From: Leptodactylus fallax
Taxonomy: Eukaryota; Chordata; Amphibia; Anura; Leptodactylidae
NCBI GenBank assembly: GCA_947044405.1
Contig: CAMRHE010000332.1
Coordinates: 62,001 to 126,000 of the forward strand
Direction of reading: 5' to 3'
Length of the DNA stretch: 64,000 nucleotides
A program made the position numbers and the translations under genes. The notes below the pieces were generated by a model. It was not told the origin of the DNA and ran no database searches. It worked only from the letters and a program-made list of their open reading frames with translations. Shown piece by piece: positions 51,389-62,168 of the stretch (its first letter is position 1; each line of letters starts with the position of its first letter).

Positions 51389-52477
51389 ATGACTGAGCAA
51401 AGTGACATTGTGCCATCTGTTTCTAGTGATCCAGCAGTGCCCATGGCGAGCAGCCTACCATTCTCCATGCCATTTTACCCTGGCGCACCATGGCTGCCGC
51501 GCTACAAAGGGGAGGCGCATACCCTCAGGGACTTTCGTGAGAAGATGCTGTCTCTCTTCCAGTTCTATCCTCTGAATACAGAACAGCAGATACAGATCCT
51601 GCTGGGCCAGCTTGAGGGTGCTGCAGCTAGGGAGGTCAAATCCTGGCCTGCCTCTGACAAGAGAACCCCTGGGAAAATTCTGGACAAACTCCAGGTGAAC
51701 TTTGACGTGCGATCTGTCTCCGAGGTAAAGATGCGCTTCTTTTCCAGACGACAACTACCTGGTGAGACCCTGCGGGACTATGCTTTATCCCTCCAAGAGG
51801 CGTTCAGAGCTGTGGTGCAAGTGGATCCACGTGAAAATGTGGACTCTGATAAAATCTTGCTTGACCGCTTCATAGAAGGGGCAGGTACCACATTGCTCCA
51901 GAGTCAGTTGCGAATGCTTGCTGCACAACATCCCAGCATCACGTTTGCTGACTTCAAGGCCCTTGCCATCCAGGTCTTGGGACAGGAGCAGCCCCAGCCG
52001 AGCCCAGTCATCTGTGCTCCCTCACCTGGACCCTCAACAAGCATTGCTCCAGTTGTCCTGCCACTACCTCTGGGTACCTCACCTGCTGCCCAAACTGCGC
52101 AGACTACACCAGCAGACTCCAGAGATGACCTTCTGGCCCGAGTGGATCATCTGACCCGTGCCATGGAACAGATCACCGTCCGTCTAGATCGTCTGACCCA
52201 GCCGTCTTCATCGTCCAGTGATCCTTTGCGAAGTCTCAACATCTCACCTGAGTCGCCACCCAGACGTCCGTCTTCAGTGAAACCTCCGCAGAGTGAGAGG
52301 CCATACTGTACCTATTGCCATAGATATGGACACACCAGGCCTCAGTGTTTTCAGTTAAACGGGCCACCCCCGAGGCAGCAGGCCGCCCCTCGGGAGGAAA
52401 GAAGAAGGGCCCAGGTGAATCTTCAGTGCCATTGTCACGCTTCGTCTCAGCCTGCCCACACATCACAATCCGGGTGA
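51389..52477 (+). CDS. Gypsy A gag
   Basis: 362 codons from ATG 51389 (MTEQSDIVPSV). It would form the capsid and nucleocapsid of the retrotransposon particle. The capsid-like region spans residues about 30-200 (PWLPRYKGEAHTLRDF; ARVDHLTRAMEQI follows as a possible coiled segment). A zinc knuckle YCTYCHRYGHTRPQCF sits at residues about 306-321 (C-x2-C-x4-H-x4-C, all ligands present), after a Ser/Pro-rich linker. The frame closes 47 codons after the knuckle, overlapping the protease frame (minus 1 relative), consistent with a programmed shift or a 1-nt mutation; the two cannot be told apart here. Confidence 0.9.
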   Translation: MTEQSDIVPSVSSDPAVPMASSLPFSMPFYPGAPWLPRYKGEAHTLRDFREKMLSLFQFYPLNTEQQIQILLGQLEGAAAREVKSWPASDKRTPGKILDKLQVNFDVRSVSEVKMRFFSRRQLPGETLRDYALSLQEAFRAVVQVDPRENVDSDKILLDRFIEGAGTTLLQSQLRMLAAQHPSITFADFKALAIQVLGQEQPQPSPVICAPSPGPSTSIAPVVLPLPLGTSPAAQTAQTTPADSRDDLLARVDHLTRAMEQITVRLDRLTQPSSSSSDPLRSLNISPESPPRRPSSVKPPQSERPYCTYCHRYGHTRPQCFQLNGPPPRQQAAPREERRRAQVNLQCHCHASSQPAHTSQSG

Positions 52478-53655
52478 ACGGCGTCCCTCTGACAGCGTTG
52501 GTGGACACTGGATCTCAGGTAACAACCCTGCGCAAGCAGGTGTTCCTTGAACATTGGGACTTAGGTGTGTTGAATAGAACCTGACACATTCGTGTACTCA
52601 ATGCCCAGCACAAGTTCGCCAACAAACAAGGTGAAATTGGTCGAGTCCGGATCCACGATACCCGTCCAGTAACCCTACAGCCTGGAACAGAAACTATGGT
52701 GTGGTGCCGTGCCCGTCCGGGCATAGAAAATCAGCACTACGAGGCCTTGCTACAACCCATACAGGTAGATGGCCAACCACTTGTCATGGCTGCCCTCAGC
52801 CTTGTCACAGTTTCCAATGGACGTGTTCCTGTCCGCTTAGTCAACTTGGGCGATGCTCCCGTGAACCTCCACAAGTTCCACTCTGTGGCCCTGCTACACC
52901 GGTTAGCACCAGAAGACATTCTCTCTGGTGATTCTACCGCCACACAGCGTTCCACCCAAGCTGCTGAGAACATTCAGAATGGAGCCACGAAGTCTTTGTG
53001 GGATGAATTGAACGTGGGAGACGCCAATACCCCTATAGAGCACATCAATGGGGTTCGCAATGTGGCCAAGCGTTACCAACAGGCATTCAGCAAACACCCA
53101 TTGGACTTTGGTAAGACCACGACCATACAACATCGCATTCTGACTGGTGACCACCATCCAATCAAGGAGCGTCACCGTCCAATACCACCAGCGATGTACC
53201 AACCGGTGAAAAAGTTGATCCAAGAGATGCGAGATGCTGATGTCATCCGGGAGAGTAATAGCCCCTGGGCAGCCCCGCTAGTCCTTGTCAAGAAGAAAGA
53301 CGGAACCCTACGATTTTGTGTGGACTATCGTAAACTCAACAACGTCACGCACAAAGACGCATACCCATTGCCGCGGATTGAGGAATCTCTAACGGCTTTG
53401 GGATCAGCTACCTGTTTCTCGACCCTGGACTTAACCAGTGGATACTGGCAAGTCCCTATGGCGCCTGAAGATCGTGAAAAGACTGCGTTTACGACCCCGA
53501 TGGGACTCTTTGAATTTAATAGTATGCCATTTGGGCTATGTAATGCCCCAGCCACATTCCAACGGCTTATGGAGAGGTGCCTCGGCCATGAGAATTTCCA
53601 GAGTGTGCTACTGTACCTGGACGATGTTATTGTATTCTCCCCGGACATACCAAGA
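52345..53655 (+). pseudogene. Gypsy A protease and N-terminal reverse transcriptase, interrupted
   Basis: The protease frame overlaps the end of gag and has ALVDTGSQVTTL (active Asp at 52504). A TGA at 52582-52584 interrupts the frame soon after. The same frame continues through a linker to RT: SPWAAPLVLVKKKDGTLRF, VDYRKLNN, STLDLTSGYWQVPM, FGLCNAPATFQRLM and the catalytic YLDD at 53614-53625. Around 53640-53655, just after FSPD, a 1-nt indel moves the rest of pol into another frame; the current frame drifts until 53793 without homology. Confidence 0.9.
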
Positions 53656-54502
53656 ACACCTTCGTCACCTGTCCGAGGTATTCAAGGTACTTATACAGCA
53701 CGGCCTAAAGGTGAAGCCCTCCAAGTGCTACCTGTTGAAACCCCAAGTTCACTACCTTGGGCATGTCGTGAGCGCACAAGGCGTCCAACCTGATCCTGAA
53801 AAGATCACTGCAGTCCAGAACTGGCGAAGACCAACTACCGTCAAAGAAGTCCGAAGCTTCCTTGGATTCGCAGGTTACTACCGGCGTTTCATACCACACT
53901 TCGCCCAAGTAGCCGAGCCTCTGAACGAGTTGTTGCGCGGTTGTCCCAGAGAAAACTACAACCGAAAGCTTCCGGTAGACTGGACAGCGCGTCAAGAGGA
54001 AGCCTTTCAAGCGCTTAAAGCACTTCTGACGCAACCACCAATTCTAGCCTATCCCGACTACAGTCAGCCATTCCGCTTGTACACAGATGCAAGTCACCAA
54101 GGTTTGGGTGCAGTGTTGTCCCAGGTTCAGGACAACAAAGAGCGAGTCATCGCCTACGCCAGCAGGAGTCTGAGAGGCGCGGAGAAGAACGACCAGAACT
54201 ATAGTTCTTTCAAACTCGAACTTCTGGCGCTTGTCTGGGCCGTGACAGAGAAGTTTAAAGACTACCTGGCTGCCACACCCTTTACCGTGTACACAGATAA
54301 CAATCCGTTGGCGCATCTGGACACTGCTCGACTGGGAGCCCTTGAACAACGGTGGGCCTCAAGACTCGCAAATTACAAGTTCTCTGTCAAGTATCGCAGT
54401 GGCAAGTCCAACGCTAACGCTGATGCACTCTCAAGGTTGCCTGTGGGAGAAGGACCACCCCGAGAAGACATCTGGGAAGAGGTGGAGATGCCACCATTCT
54501 AA
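53640..54502 (+). pseudogene. Gypsy A RT thumb/connection and RNase H, ending at a premature stop
   Basis: The RT thumb continues in the shifted frame (EHLRHLSEVFKVL, KPSKCYLL, YLGHVVSAQGV, RSFLGFAGYYRRFI). RNase H then shows FRLYTDASHQGLGAVLSQ, ELLALVWAV, VYTDNNPLAHL and NANADALSRLP, providing the expected acidic residues. A TAA at 54500-54502 follows MPPF. The same frame reopens directly after it and runs into the integrase, so this stop is likely a mutation rather than a natural terminus. Confidence 0.9.
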
Positions 54503-56161
54503 AACAAGTTTGCCCAACAGGTTGCTATTGGTGTCCCTGTAGAAGGAGAATCTCTGGCGAAAACAGCTGCCGAATCCCTCCAGGAGCCATCTCTGTGGAA
54601 AACGTTCCAAGAAGAGAGCAGAGTTTTAGGAGAATTGTCAGATTTCCTGCTTACAGGAAGAATACCAACCCGTGTAAAGAGAGGTCTTCATGACGTGGAA
54701 TTAAAACGCCTTTGGCGACAGAGGAAGCGCCTGTTTGTCCAACGAGGCCTTCTACTTAGAAACACTCTTGATCCTGTCACAGGTGAAAGGCTTCATCAGA
54801 TCCTCGTACCAAGAAGAGACGCACAGATGATACTTGAGGCGTATCATGACAGATCCGGTCACTTCGGGGTACAAAAGACCGAAGCTACCATCCGTCGTCG
54901 CTTCTATTGGGTTGGGATGAGGAGTGACATTGAGAGTTGGTGCCGAGAGTGTCCCGCCTGTAGTATCACCAAGGAAGGTCGAAGAGATCAGAAGGCCCCT
55001 CTACATCCAATTAAGACTCAAAAGCCGTGTGAAATTGTTGCTCTGGACCATGTGAAGTTGGGTCCCACACGTTCCGGCTACAGCTACGCTCTGACAATGG
55101 TGGATCATTACTCCAAGTTCCTTGTCATCGTTCCTGTCAGAGATCTTACAGCAAGAACTACGGCTGAGACCTTCTACGCAGAGTTTGTCCGCCATTACGG
55201 TTGTCCTGAGCATATCCTCACCGACCGTGGATCGGCGTTTGAATCCCAATTGTTCCGTGAGCTGTGTCAGTTCCAAGACTGCAAGAAGTTGCGAACCACA
55301 GCGTATCACCCTCAAGGGAATGGTATGTGCGAGAAGGCAAATCAAGTGATCATCGGCATGCTAAGAACAGCCGCAGTTACACCTGCTGTTGAGTGGCCTG
55401 AGCGTATCAAGGACTTGGCCTATATTTACAACAACACACCCCAAACATCTACGGGATACGCACCATTTTATCTAATGTTTGGAAGACAAGGTCAACTTCC
55501 TTCAGACTTAACCCTTGGTGTGAAGGTCCCTGACACCATCAATCCACTACCCATAACAGACTGGGTTGTTGAACACCGCCGACGTATGGAGGAAGCTAAA
55601 GAGATAGTTGAAACGCGCATGGATGAGGTTCGTAGGAGACAACAGGAGGATTACAACCGTCACGCCCATGCAGCGCCCCTGAAAGTTGGCGACCGTGTAT
55701 GGTTAAGGAATAACCATCGGAATGGGAAATTGGATCCATTCTGGGAGAAAGAACCATACAGTGTCATCTCCATACCATATCCTGAATCCGACGTGTATGA
55801 GATCTCTAAACCTGGGAGACAGCCCCAAGTAGTACACCGAAACCGTCTGAAGCTGTGCCTTAAAGAAGGACTACCCACAGAGGTGCCCCCAGCTGAGACA
55901 ACGAGTACAGAGATCTTGTCACCTTCTGAAGCGAAAGAGAGACCCCCAACGTTAACTGAGCTTATGTGGGCACCTAAACTACTACCATTTAGCTGTTATC
56001 CACCAAATGCTCTAGTGCAAGAGAACCCTTCGACAGATGATTTAATTGATTTCAGTGACTCTGTTCCTGATTCAAATCTCGTTCCACTTAGGCGTTCTGA
56101 GCGTACCACAAAAGGCATACCTCCAACACGCTATAGTGATGCCATGGCTGTCCTTGGGTAA
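54503..56161 (+). CDS. Gypsy A integrase region
   Basis: Open from after the TAA to the stop at 56159-56161; the first ATG is at 54635 (MSDFLLTGRIPTR). The N-terminal zinc domain has HDRSGHFG and CRECPAC (H-H-C-C). The catalytic core has an Asp in VALDHVKLG, an Asp in ILTDRGSAFES and a Glu in GNGMCEKAN with 35 residues between the last two (D,D35E). A C-terminal GPF-like segment (GDRVWLRNN, WEKEPYSVI) is present; no chromodomain was recognised. This is the most intact part of the element. It would insert the cDNA into host DNA. Confidence 0.92.
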   Translation, partial: NKFAQQVAIGVPVEGESLAKTAAESLQEPSLWKTFQEESRVLGELSDFLLTGRIPTRVKRGLHDVELKRLWRQRKRLFVQRGLLLRNTLDPVTGERLHQILVPRRDAQMILEAYHDRSGHFGVQKTEATIRRRFYWVGMRSDIESWCRECPACSITKEGRRDQKAPLHPIKTQKPCEIVALDHVKLGPTRSGYSYALTMVDHYSKFLVIVPVRDLTARTTAETFYAEFVRHYGCPEHILTDRGSAFESQLFRELCQFQDCKKLRTTAYHPQGNGMCEKANQVIIGMLRTAAVTPAVEWPERIKDLAYIYNNTPQTSTGYAPFYLMFGRQGQLPSDLTLGVKVPDTINPLPITDWVVEHRRRMEEAKEIVETRMDEVRRRQQEDYNRHAHAAPLKVGDRVWLRNNHRNGKLDPFWEKEPYSVISIPYPESDVYEISKPGRQPQVVHRNRLKLCLKEGLPTEVPPAETTSTEILSPSEAKERPPTLTELMWAPKLLPFSCYPPNALVQENPSTDDLIDFSDSVPDSNLVPLRRSERTTKGIPPTRYSDAMAVLG

Positions 56162-56743
56162 AAGAGGTTAACTGTCTCTGCTTCTGTATATATGTTATTC
56201 CTGCTCTGATTACATTAATGTTTTTCCTGTGTGTATATACAGTATATATATAATATCTTGCCATGTAATATAGTATTTACATTTATATGCAACAATCCAA
56301 GCCATAGTGCCTGGCTCACCGAGCCAAGGAAATTCTGTTACCCCATTGCGGTATGGACATTCGTGCTAGAGTGCCTACTCTTCCTTACAGAAAGGACTGT
56401 TTATTATTTCTCAGAGAGACTCTCATGATAATGGACACTCACGAAATTTGTGCCAGAGAGCCTCTGGACCCATTTGCACTACTGTTGTTTCTATATGGAC
56501 TGTCTGATGGTACCGCCAAAAGGTTCCATAAGTCTGAGTTTAATTATCTCTCCGTTACCCTTCAGACTTCTCATGGACATTCCAGGACTATGCCGGGAGG
56601 TCTTACCTCAAGTTTCTAGGTATTATATTTTTCTAAACTGTTAGTGACATTTGCACTTTATTCGTATTTATTAACGTTATGTTACATTTCTCACCTTCAC
56701 CCCAGCCCGTCGCCGAGGTCGGCTCAGTGAAAGAGGGGGAGTA
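56162..56743 (+). other. Gypsy A 3' noncoding region and polypurine tract
   Basis: About 580 bp with only short open frames and no membrane or signal segments, so no envelope gene. It ends with the purine tract at 56730-56741 that would prime plus-strand DNA. Confidence 0.85.
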
Positions 56744-57867
56744 TGTGGCATCCCCGAGCTGGCTATGGCTGGGCTGAGGGTGACCTCTGTGCATTGTATT
56801 ATTTCCTGTTGCTTCATAGCCTGTGTGACATAGCAGGGGGTCCTGAGTCTCACACAACACAGCGCCACCTAGTGAGCCTCACACATGCATTACACCTCCC
56901 ATAGGATTGAATAGTAACCAAATGTCCAATGGGAGGACATCGCCTGGGAAAAGGGGAGGAGTCAGCTGATCACTGGGTCCCCATGGGAACACCCCTGCAG
57001 GAAGGTCCTGCGTGTGAGGAGTTAGAAGTGTGGAGTGTTAGGAGGAGGAGGTGAGGAGATAAGTGTGATGTCCTGTGAAGAAAGCAGTGAGTTTAGTGCA
57101 GGAATCTCAAGTCCTAGACAGGCCCAGGAAGGTTGGAGAACTGACATACTCCAGCTATTCAGAAGATCCTGTCCCCTGTCTGCCTAGCCATCGCCCTGAA
57201 GGAAGTCAAGCATCATCATCTTGTCAGCATGAGACTGTGGAGAGAACATTCTGGAACACGTGCTCCATAGCAAGTATCACAGGATCCAGGGGCCAAGGCC
57301 AGACCTGTGGAATATCCTGCCACCCTGAATATTGCACCCCGAAACTCTGAGCTATCAGGACCACATAACGTGAGTGGGGAATATTGTGTGCTAGTATCAT
57401 GGTGGGCATCCTCCTATGTGCCAAATAGGAGCCCAGACGCACCCTAGGGGTGAAACACTGAAGTATAGGGGGCTGAAAACACCTTTCAACAAGCCCCCCC
57501 CCCCCCCCAGGTTTTTGGGGGGTGTGACCCAGGCGTACCCCGTTGTTTTGTATTGAAGAAACTGTTTAAGCATTTGTGCCTCCACACCCATGGAAGTAAA
57601 AGTTCAACTTTACAACCGTTTCTGTGTCTGACTCTGCACCGACAACATCAGGGCGCCCCAAACACCACCAGTCGGCACAGTATAGGGGAAGCGCCCCGGG
57701 GGAACAATCACCACCAACATTTGTGCAGCCCCCTCATCACCGGTACCAGTGGTGGTAACGTGGGACAGCACCAGCGCTGTGCCCTCGTGCCCAGAGACCG
57801 TGACAAGTCTGCGCTGTTTGCACCCCGCAATCCCAACTGCAGCGTTACCTTCCATCTGGTCACCGCA
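56744..57867 (+). repeat. 3' LTR of gypsy A
   Basis: 1,124 bp, TGTGGCATCC...GTCACCGCA. It ends directly against the right 570-bp repeat at 57868. Confidence 0.93.
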
Positions 57868-58436
57868 AAACCCCCCGATTCTGAGGGCTCGATCCTATGG
57901 ATAACAGATAACTATTCTTCATGGCATAATCCCTTTAAAAAGGTTATCCACCTTCTAATATTCTAGGCTACACTCATACGACAGTGCCAGCACAGTGCAC
58001 ACCCTAAGAAAATCTGTTTTCAAGGATCCCTCATTGACACGAGTCTATTGAGGGATCCATAAAATCACCAAAAATAGCCGGTTCTATTCCTTTCTCGGAT
58101 CATTCACACAGACGATTAAAACAATGGTCGTGCGAATAGATCCACTAAAATCTATCGGACCGTGTGCTGCTAATACAACAGCCAGCACACGGCCTTGGAA
58201 TCCTGTTGTGTGAATGAGCCCTTAGATCTGTAGAAGTCTGACAACCTGGATCCCTGCAGATCAGCTGCACCAGGACAGAGTGACTCCCAGTAATGATGAC
58301 ATACCAGGAGCCACACTGCTCACTCACTGTACAAAGTGCCGCTGCGGCTTCTGGTACTGTAGTGCTGCCTCATAGACTTCAATGGGACAGTGCTGCAGTA
58401 CCTAAAGCCACCACTACACTTTATAGGGCTAGTGAG
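57868..58436. repeat. Right 569-bp direct repeat flanking the gypsy A insert
   Basis: Second copy of 48720-49290. After CTAGTGAG it continues into host sequence CAGCGTGGCTCCTGG, where the left copy instead meets the inverted LTR fragment. Confidence 0.92.
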
Positions 58437-60233
58437 CAGCGTGGCTCCTGGTATGGTAACATTACTGAGAGCCATGCTATTCCAATGCAGCTGATCTTCA
58501 GGGGGTCCTGCGTGTTGGACCCCTGCAGGTGGTATATCAATATTAGAATGTGGATAAACCCTTTAAAGGGGTTGTCCAGGCAAAAATTTATTTTTTAATT
58601 AGAGTGGGAGAGGTGAAACGAAAAAAAAAGCACATTCACCTGTCCCCGATGCTCGTGTGTCCCCCAATCCTGCAGCTCTGTTGGCGCATGGCCCTCCCAC
58701 ACATGACTGCTAAGGCCAATCCGCAGCCACGGCGAAGGGACGTAACTTTCTGTGACGTCCCTGGGTCCCTTCTGTAGCCCGCTGATTGTCCTAAGTAGTC
58801 ACGTGACCGCCGAGGCCAATCGTCGGCCTCAGCGGAAGGGAGCTGGGACATCACCGCCAGAAGATAGCCCCATAGTATATACACTGTATGAATAGGATGC
58901 ATGACGTTAATTAGGATGAATGACATTTTTTTTTAACATCATGCATCCTATTTGTACAGTGTAAATACTATTTATTTATTATGCTTACTTGTATAGCGCC
59001 ATCATATCAGTCACTGTCCCATATAGGACTCACAATCTACATATGACTGTCAATGTCTGTAAAGCGCTGCGGAATATGATGGCGCTATACAAGTAAGCAG
59101 AATAAATAAATAAATGGGGCTGATATAACACAGCTTGTGTGCTAAAAAAAAGTGATGTACAAGCCATTAAAACAGTAACAATTATTTTGCGCAAGTGAAA
59201 ATTTTTGCAAAAAAAAAAGACTTTTTGAGTTTTTCACCACTTTTCTGGCCCTGTCATTTTATCATCATTTACGTCAGTTTTCTAGTGTTAAGAGATCTAC
59301 ATCAGCAAGGAGCTGGGGTGGAGTTCTGTTTAGGTGCACGGACTCCGGAAGACGCGACTAATTTATGTGCGCACCTCATTATAAATTAGGCGCAAAACTC
59401 CGGCAGGTGGAAAACATTGTTTTTGATGAATAAGCCGTGACTCCCGTCATGTGGATCATCGTGTCGCCTTGTAATGCCTTCACTCATGTTAGTGAATGGA
59501 GTCGCATTGCAACCTGAGGGTCCCAACACGACTCCATTCACTAACGTATGAAAGAGTCCCAAGGCGACACGGCGATCTTTGGTTCCATGACGGAAGTTGT
59601 AGTGTAGCCATAGCCTTATACTAGGTTCACACCTGCGGCAAGCTCTCTGTCATACAGGTCCGCCATGGGACCCAAATGACTGAGAGGCGGACTGTTAACA
59701 TGGCGGTTACACACAGACACCATTATAATGAGGTCCATCGGGCGTCCGCTATTTTCAAACTGAAAGTGATGGACAGAAAAGTCCTCAGCGGTTTCAGCAA
59801 CTTAGGTATTGTCATGCTGGAGCCCTAGAGCAGACACCAGCATAACAATACAGTGGGGTATTCGTTTTGGGAGGGGGGACTACAACTCTCAACAGAACCA
59901 GTGCATCTGGAGCTGCTGGGGGTTGTAGTTCTCAAAGGAGTCAGTGAAGCTGAAAGATTTGGGGGGCAAAATAGGGGGGAAAGTTGTTTTGTGTGTGTGG
60001 TAAACAGTACTTACCTTCACACTGTTGTTCTGGGCTCCTCTGCTGAATCCCGCCGCCGTGCACAGTGTCATGACGTCATTGATGCGTGCAGCAATGCGCT
60101 ACAATTTGATTGGCTCCAGCAGCTGTCAATCAGGATGCAGGCTTCAGGAGGCGGGCCCATGACAAGGTAGGGACAGTCTTCCCCGCTGCACTCCGCCGGC
60201 AGCAGCCATCTTTATGGTAGTAAAGTCCAGCCC
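58437..60233. other. Repeat-rich intron or intergenic DNA
   Basis: 58560 starts an AAAGGGGTTGTCCAGGC-ended repeat. 58972-59100 holds an inverted pair (see next entry). 59625 begins a GGTTCACACCTGCGG-type repeat. 59885-59935 has GACTACAACTC and GGGGTTGTAGTTCTC, short motifs common in dispersed vertebrate repeats. No gene. Confidence 0.5.
58972..59105. repeat. Inverted pair of SINE/LINE-tail-like segments
   Basis: GCTTACTTGTATAGCGCCAT at 58983 and its complement ATGGCGCTATACAAGTAAGC at 59079-59098, about 75 bp apart. The block containing AAGCGCTGCGGAATATGATG is widespread in amphibian genomes (from general knowledge). Confidence 0.7.
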
Positions 60234-60375
60234 CTGACCATTACTAATCCACATTTTGTCAATATAAATGCATTGGTCAGGGGCCTGATCAGTCAGGGGC
60301 CTGATGGGGCCCCTGACCATCCAGATCGGGCCCCTGACCAATGCATTTACATTGGTAAAATGTGGACTAATAGTC
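60234..60375. repeat. Inverted repeat, about 50-bp arms
   Basis: CCTGACCATTACTAATCCAC...ATGCATTGGTCAGGGGCC pairs with GGCCCCTGACCAATGCAT...GTGGACTAATAG. The loop has internal GGGGCCTGATC repeats. Confidence 0.8.
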
Positions 60376-60601
60376 GGGGCTCGGGGCCCACCGGGGGATT
60401 CACCGGTTCCCCGGTGGGCCAGTCCGACCCTGCATGTTAGACCGAATTGCGATGGCCTAATAAAGTCCTCCACACCTGCCATTTTTGTGATGCTGATTGG
60501 TGTTAATGCAGAAGAATACAAAAGTGTTGTGGTGTATTATACTAGTGATTGAGCGCCTTGTTACCGCCCACTTAGGCAGTATATTATAATCTACATCAAC
60601 A

Positions 60602-61359
60602 TTAATCCCTTCCTGACATCCGCCGTAATAGTAATAGTACGCCGGATGCCGAGTATTTAAATATGGCGGCAGCTCAGCTAACCCTGTGTCTGAAAATGCC
60701 CGGTCTACAAACTTAAAAAAATATTTTTGCCGTAGGGTGAACGCCATAGCGGTAAAAAAAAAATAAATAAATAAAAAGTTCCAAACTTCCGTTTTTTAGC
60801 TGTTTTGCCTCTCGTAAAAATTTGAATAAAAAGTGTTCAAAGCAATAGACATTCCTCAAAATGGTATAACTAAAAAGTACACCTGGCCTCGCAAAAAGAG
60901 ATGCCCTATGCATCCCCGTAGACAGAAGTATAAAAAAGTTACGGGTGTCAGAATATGGAGACTTTAAGAAAAAAAAAATTTTTTCAAAGATTTGTATTTT
61001 TGTTAAGGGGTTAAATGTAAATAAAACTATATAAATTTGGTATCCCCAGAATTGTAATGAAACATTGAATACAGGTGACATGTCATTTTGTCTGCTTAGT
61101 GAACACTGTAAAAACGAGGCCCATAAGAATATCGCACAAATGCAATTTTTCTCCAATTCCACCCCATTCTGATTTTTTTTTCCCAGTTTCTCTGTACATT
61201 GTATAGAATAATAAATGCTACCATTATGAATGAAAATTTGTCCCACAAATATTAAGCCCTCATATGGCTCTGTGAACAGAAAAATATAAAAGTCATGGAA
61301 TTTGGAAGGCGGGGAGTCAAAAAAGGAAATCAAAAAATGCCACCAGCCAGAAGAGGTTA
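60602..61359 (-). repeat. Best-preserved family R1 copy
   Basis: Begins TTAATCCCTTCCTGACATCC and ends AGAAGAGGTTAA, giving TTAA-bounded inverted ends. A 244-codon minus-strand frame (60713-61447) crosses it. Parts resemble frames in the 2582 and 3115-3565 copies (FVGQ, HNG-IYYS-QCT blocks), but the matching stretches lie in different frames in different copies and overlapping frames are also open, so coding is not supported. Confidence 0.7.
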
Positions 61360-62075
61360 AAAAGGCTAATATCTTTGGAATGTCTGTTCGGATATGGATA
61401 AACAAAATACCAAAATACTCAGGGTAATTGCACCTATCAGATGACACTGGACTAGTTACACCTGGTGACAGGTCCTCTTTACTATAAAATTCATGATCAG
61501 AAATTGCGGTTTTGGTTGCATTGCCCCCAAAAGATAGATTTAAACAATTATCAAAAAGTCAAATATATATCAAAAATGTTACCAATAAAAACTAGAGCTC
61601 CCCAGACAAAAAGCAAGGCCTTCACACCACTCTGTCAATGGAAAAATAAATCTTATGACTTCCAGAAAACAAAAACAAATGATTTTTTAAAGTGTTTTTA
61701 TTGGGCAAATATAGTAAAACATAAAAAAACTACATACATTTGGTATTGTTATAATTGCACTGTCCTTCAGAAAAAAAGACAACATGATAGTTATTGCCAC
61801 ACAGTGTATGACACAAAATTTAAAATGTAAAAAAAAAAAAATATCCCCCCCAAAAAATACAACTCATCTTATCAAAAACAAGCCCTTATACAGCTTTGCT
61901 TACAAAAAAAAATGGAAAACTGTATGCCTTTTAGGATGTGACCATAATAAAATGTTCTTAAGTATCAAACTTAGGGCGTCCTAAAGTGGTTAAATAATAT
62001 TTATACACAGAATGTATTATTAAGCTTCAATAACAGTACAATGCACATATGTCTTACAGAGCTAACCTCAAGGTG
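61360..62075. other. 5' flank of the NXPE-B signal-anchor exon
   Basis: AT-rich. From about 61850 it is similar to about 6900-7095. Presumably intron 1 of NXPE-B. Confidence 0.6.
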
Positions 62076-62168
62076 ATGTCTTGTTCTTGGAACCATAAGA
62101 TCTTTCTGACTATTACATTTATATCCTTTATCTTCATACTTTTCTTAATTCAACGCCAGTTCACACAG
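62076..62168 (+). CDS. NXPE-B coding exon 1 (signal anchor), gene continues off-window
   Basis: 93-bp exon of the same length and phase as 7096-7188: ATG, MSCSWNHKIFL, a hydrophobic core, then QRQFTQ before donor GTACAG. Codon 26 is CAA, so the frame is open, unlike copy A. Surrounding noncoding sequence is also duplicated. The following exons must lie beyond 64000; a gypsy B element at 62760 sits in its intron, at a position comparable to the one in copy A. Confidence 0.8.

Larger units (their letters stand above)
49528..57867 (+). mobile_element. Full gypsy family A LTR retrotransposon (8.34 kb)
   Basis: LTR 49528-50648, leader with primer-binding candidate, gag, protease, RT/RNase H, integrase, about 580 bp of 3' noncoding sequence, polypurine tract AAAGAGGGGGAG (56730-56741), LTR 56744-57867. 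Integrase after RNase H makes it Ty3/gypsy. No envelope-like frame with signal or membrane segments is seen. Coding lesions: stop at 52582-52584, frameshift near 53640-53655 and stop at 54500-54502, plus a frame change between gag and protease. It may have moved before these changes. It lies in the presumed first intron of NXPE-B. Confidence 0.95.

Noticed and set aside
56353..56644. Possible envelope gene in gypsy A
   Set aside because: Only short overlapping frames, with no signal peptide, cleavage site or membrane anchor.
58972..59105. Intrinsic terminator or functional RNA hairpin
   Set aside because: It is a pair of inverted dispersed-repeat segments; no evidence for a specific RNA gene.
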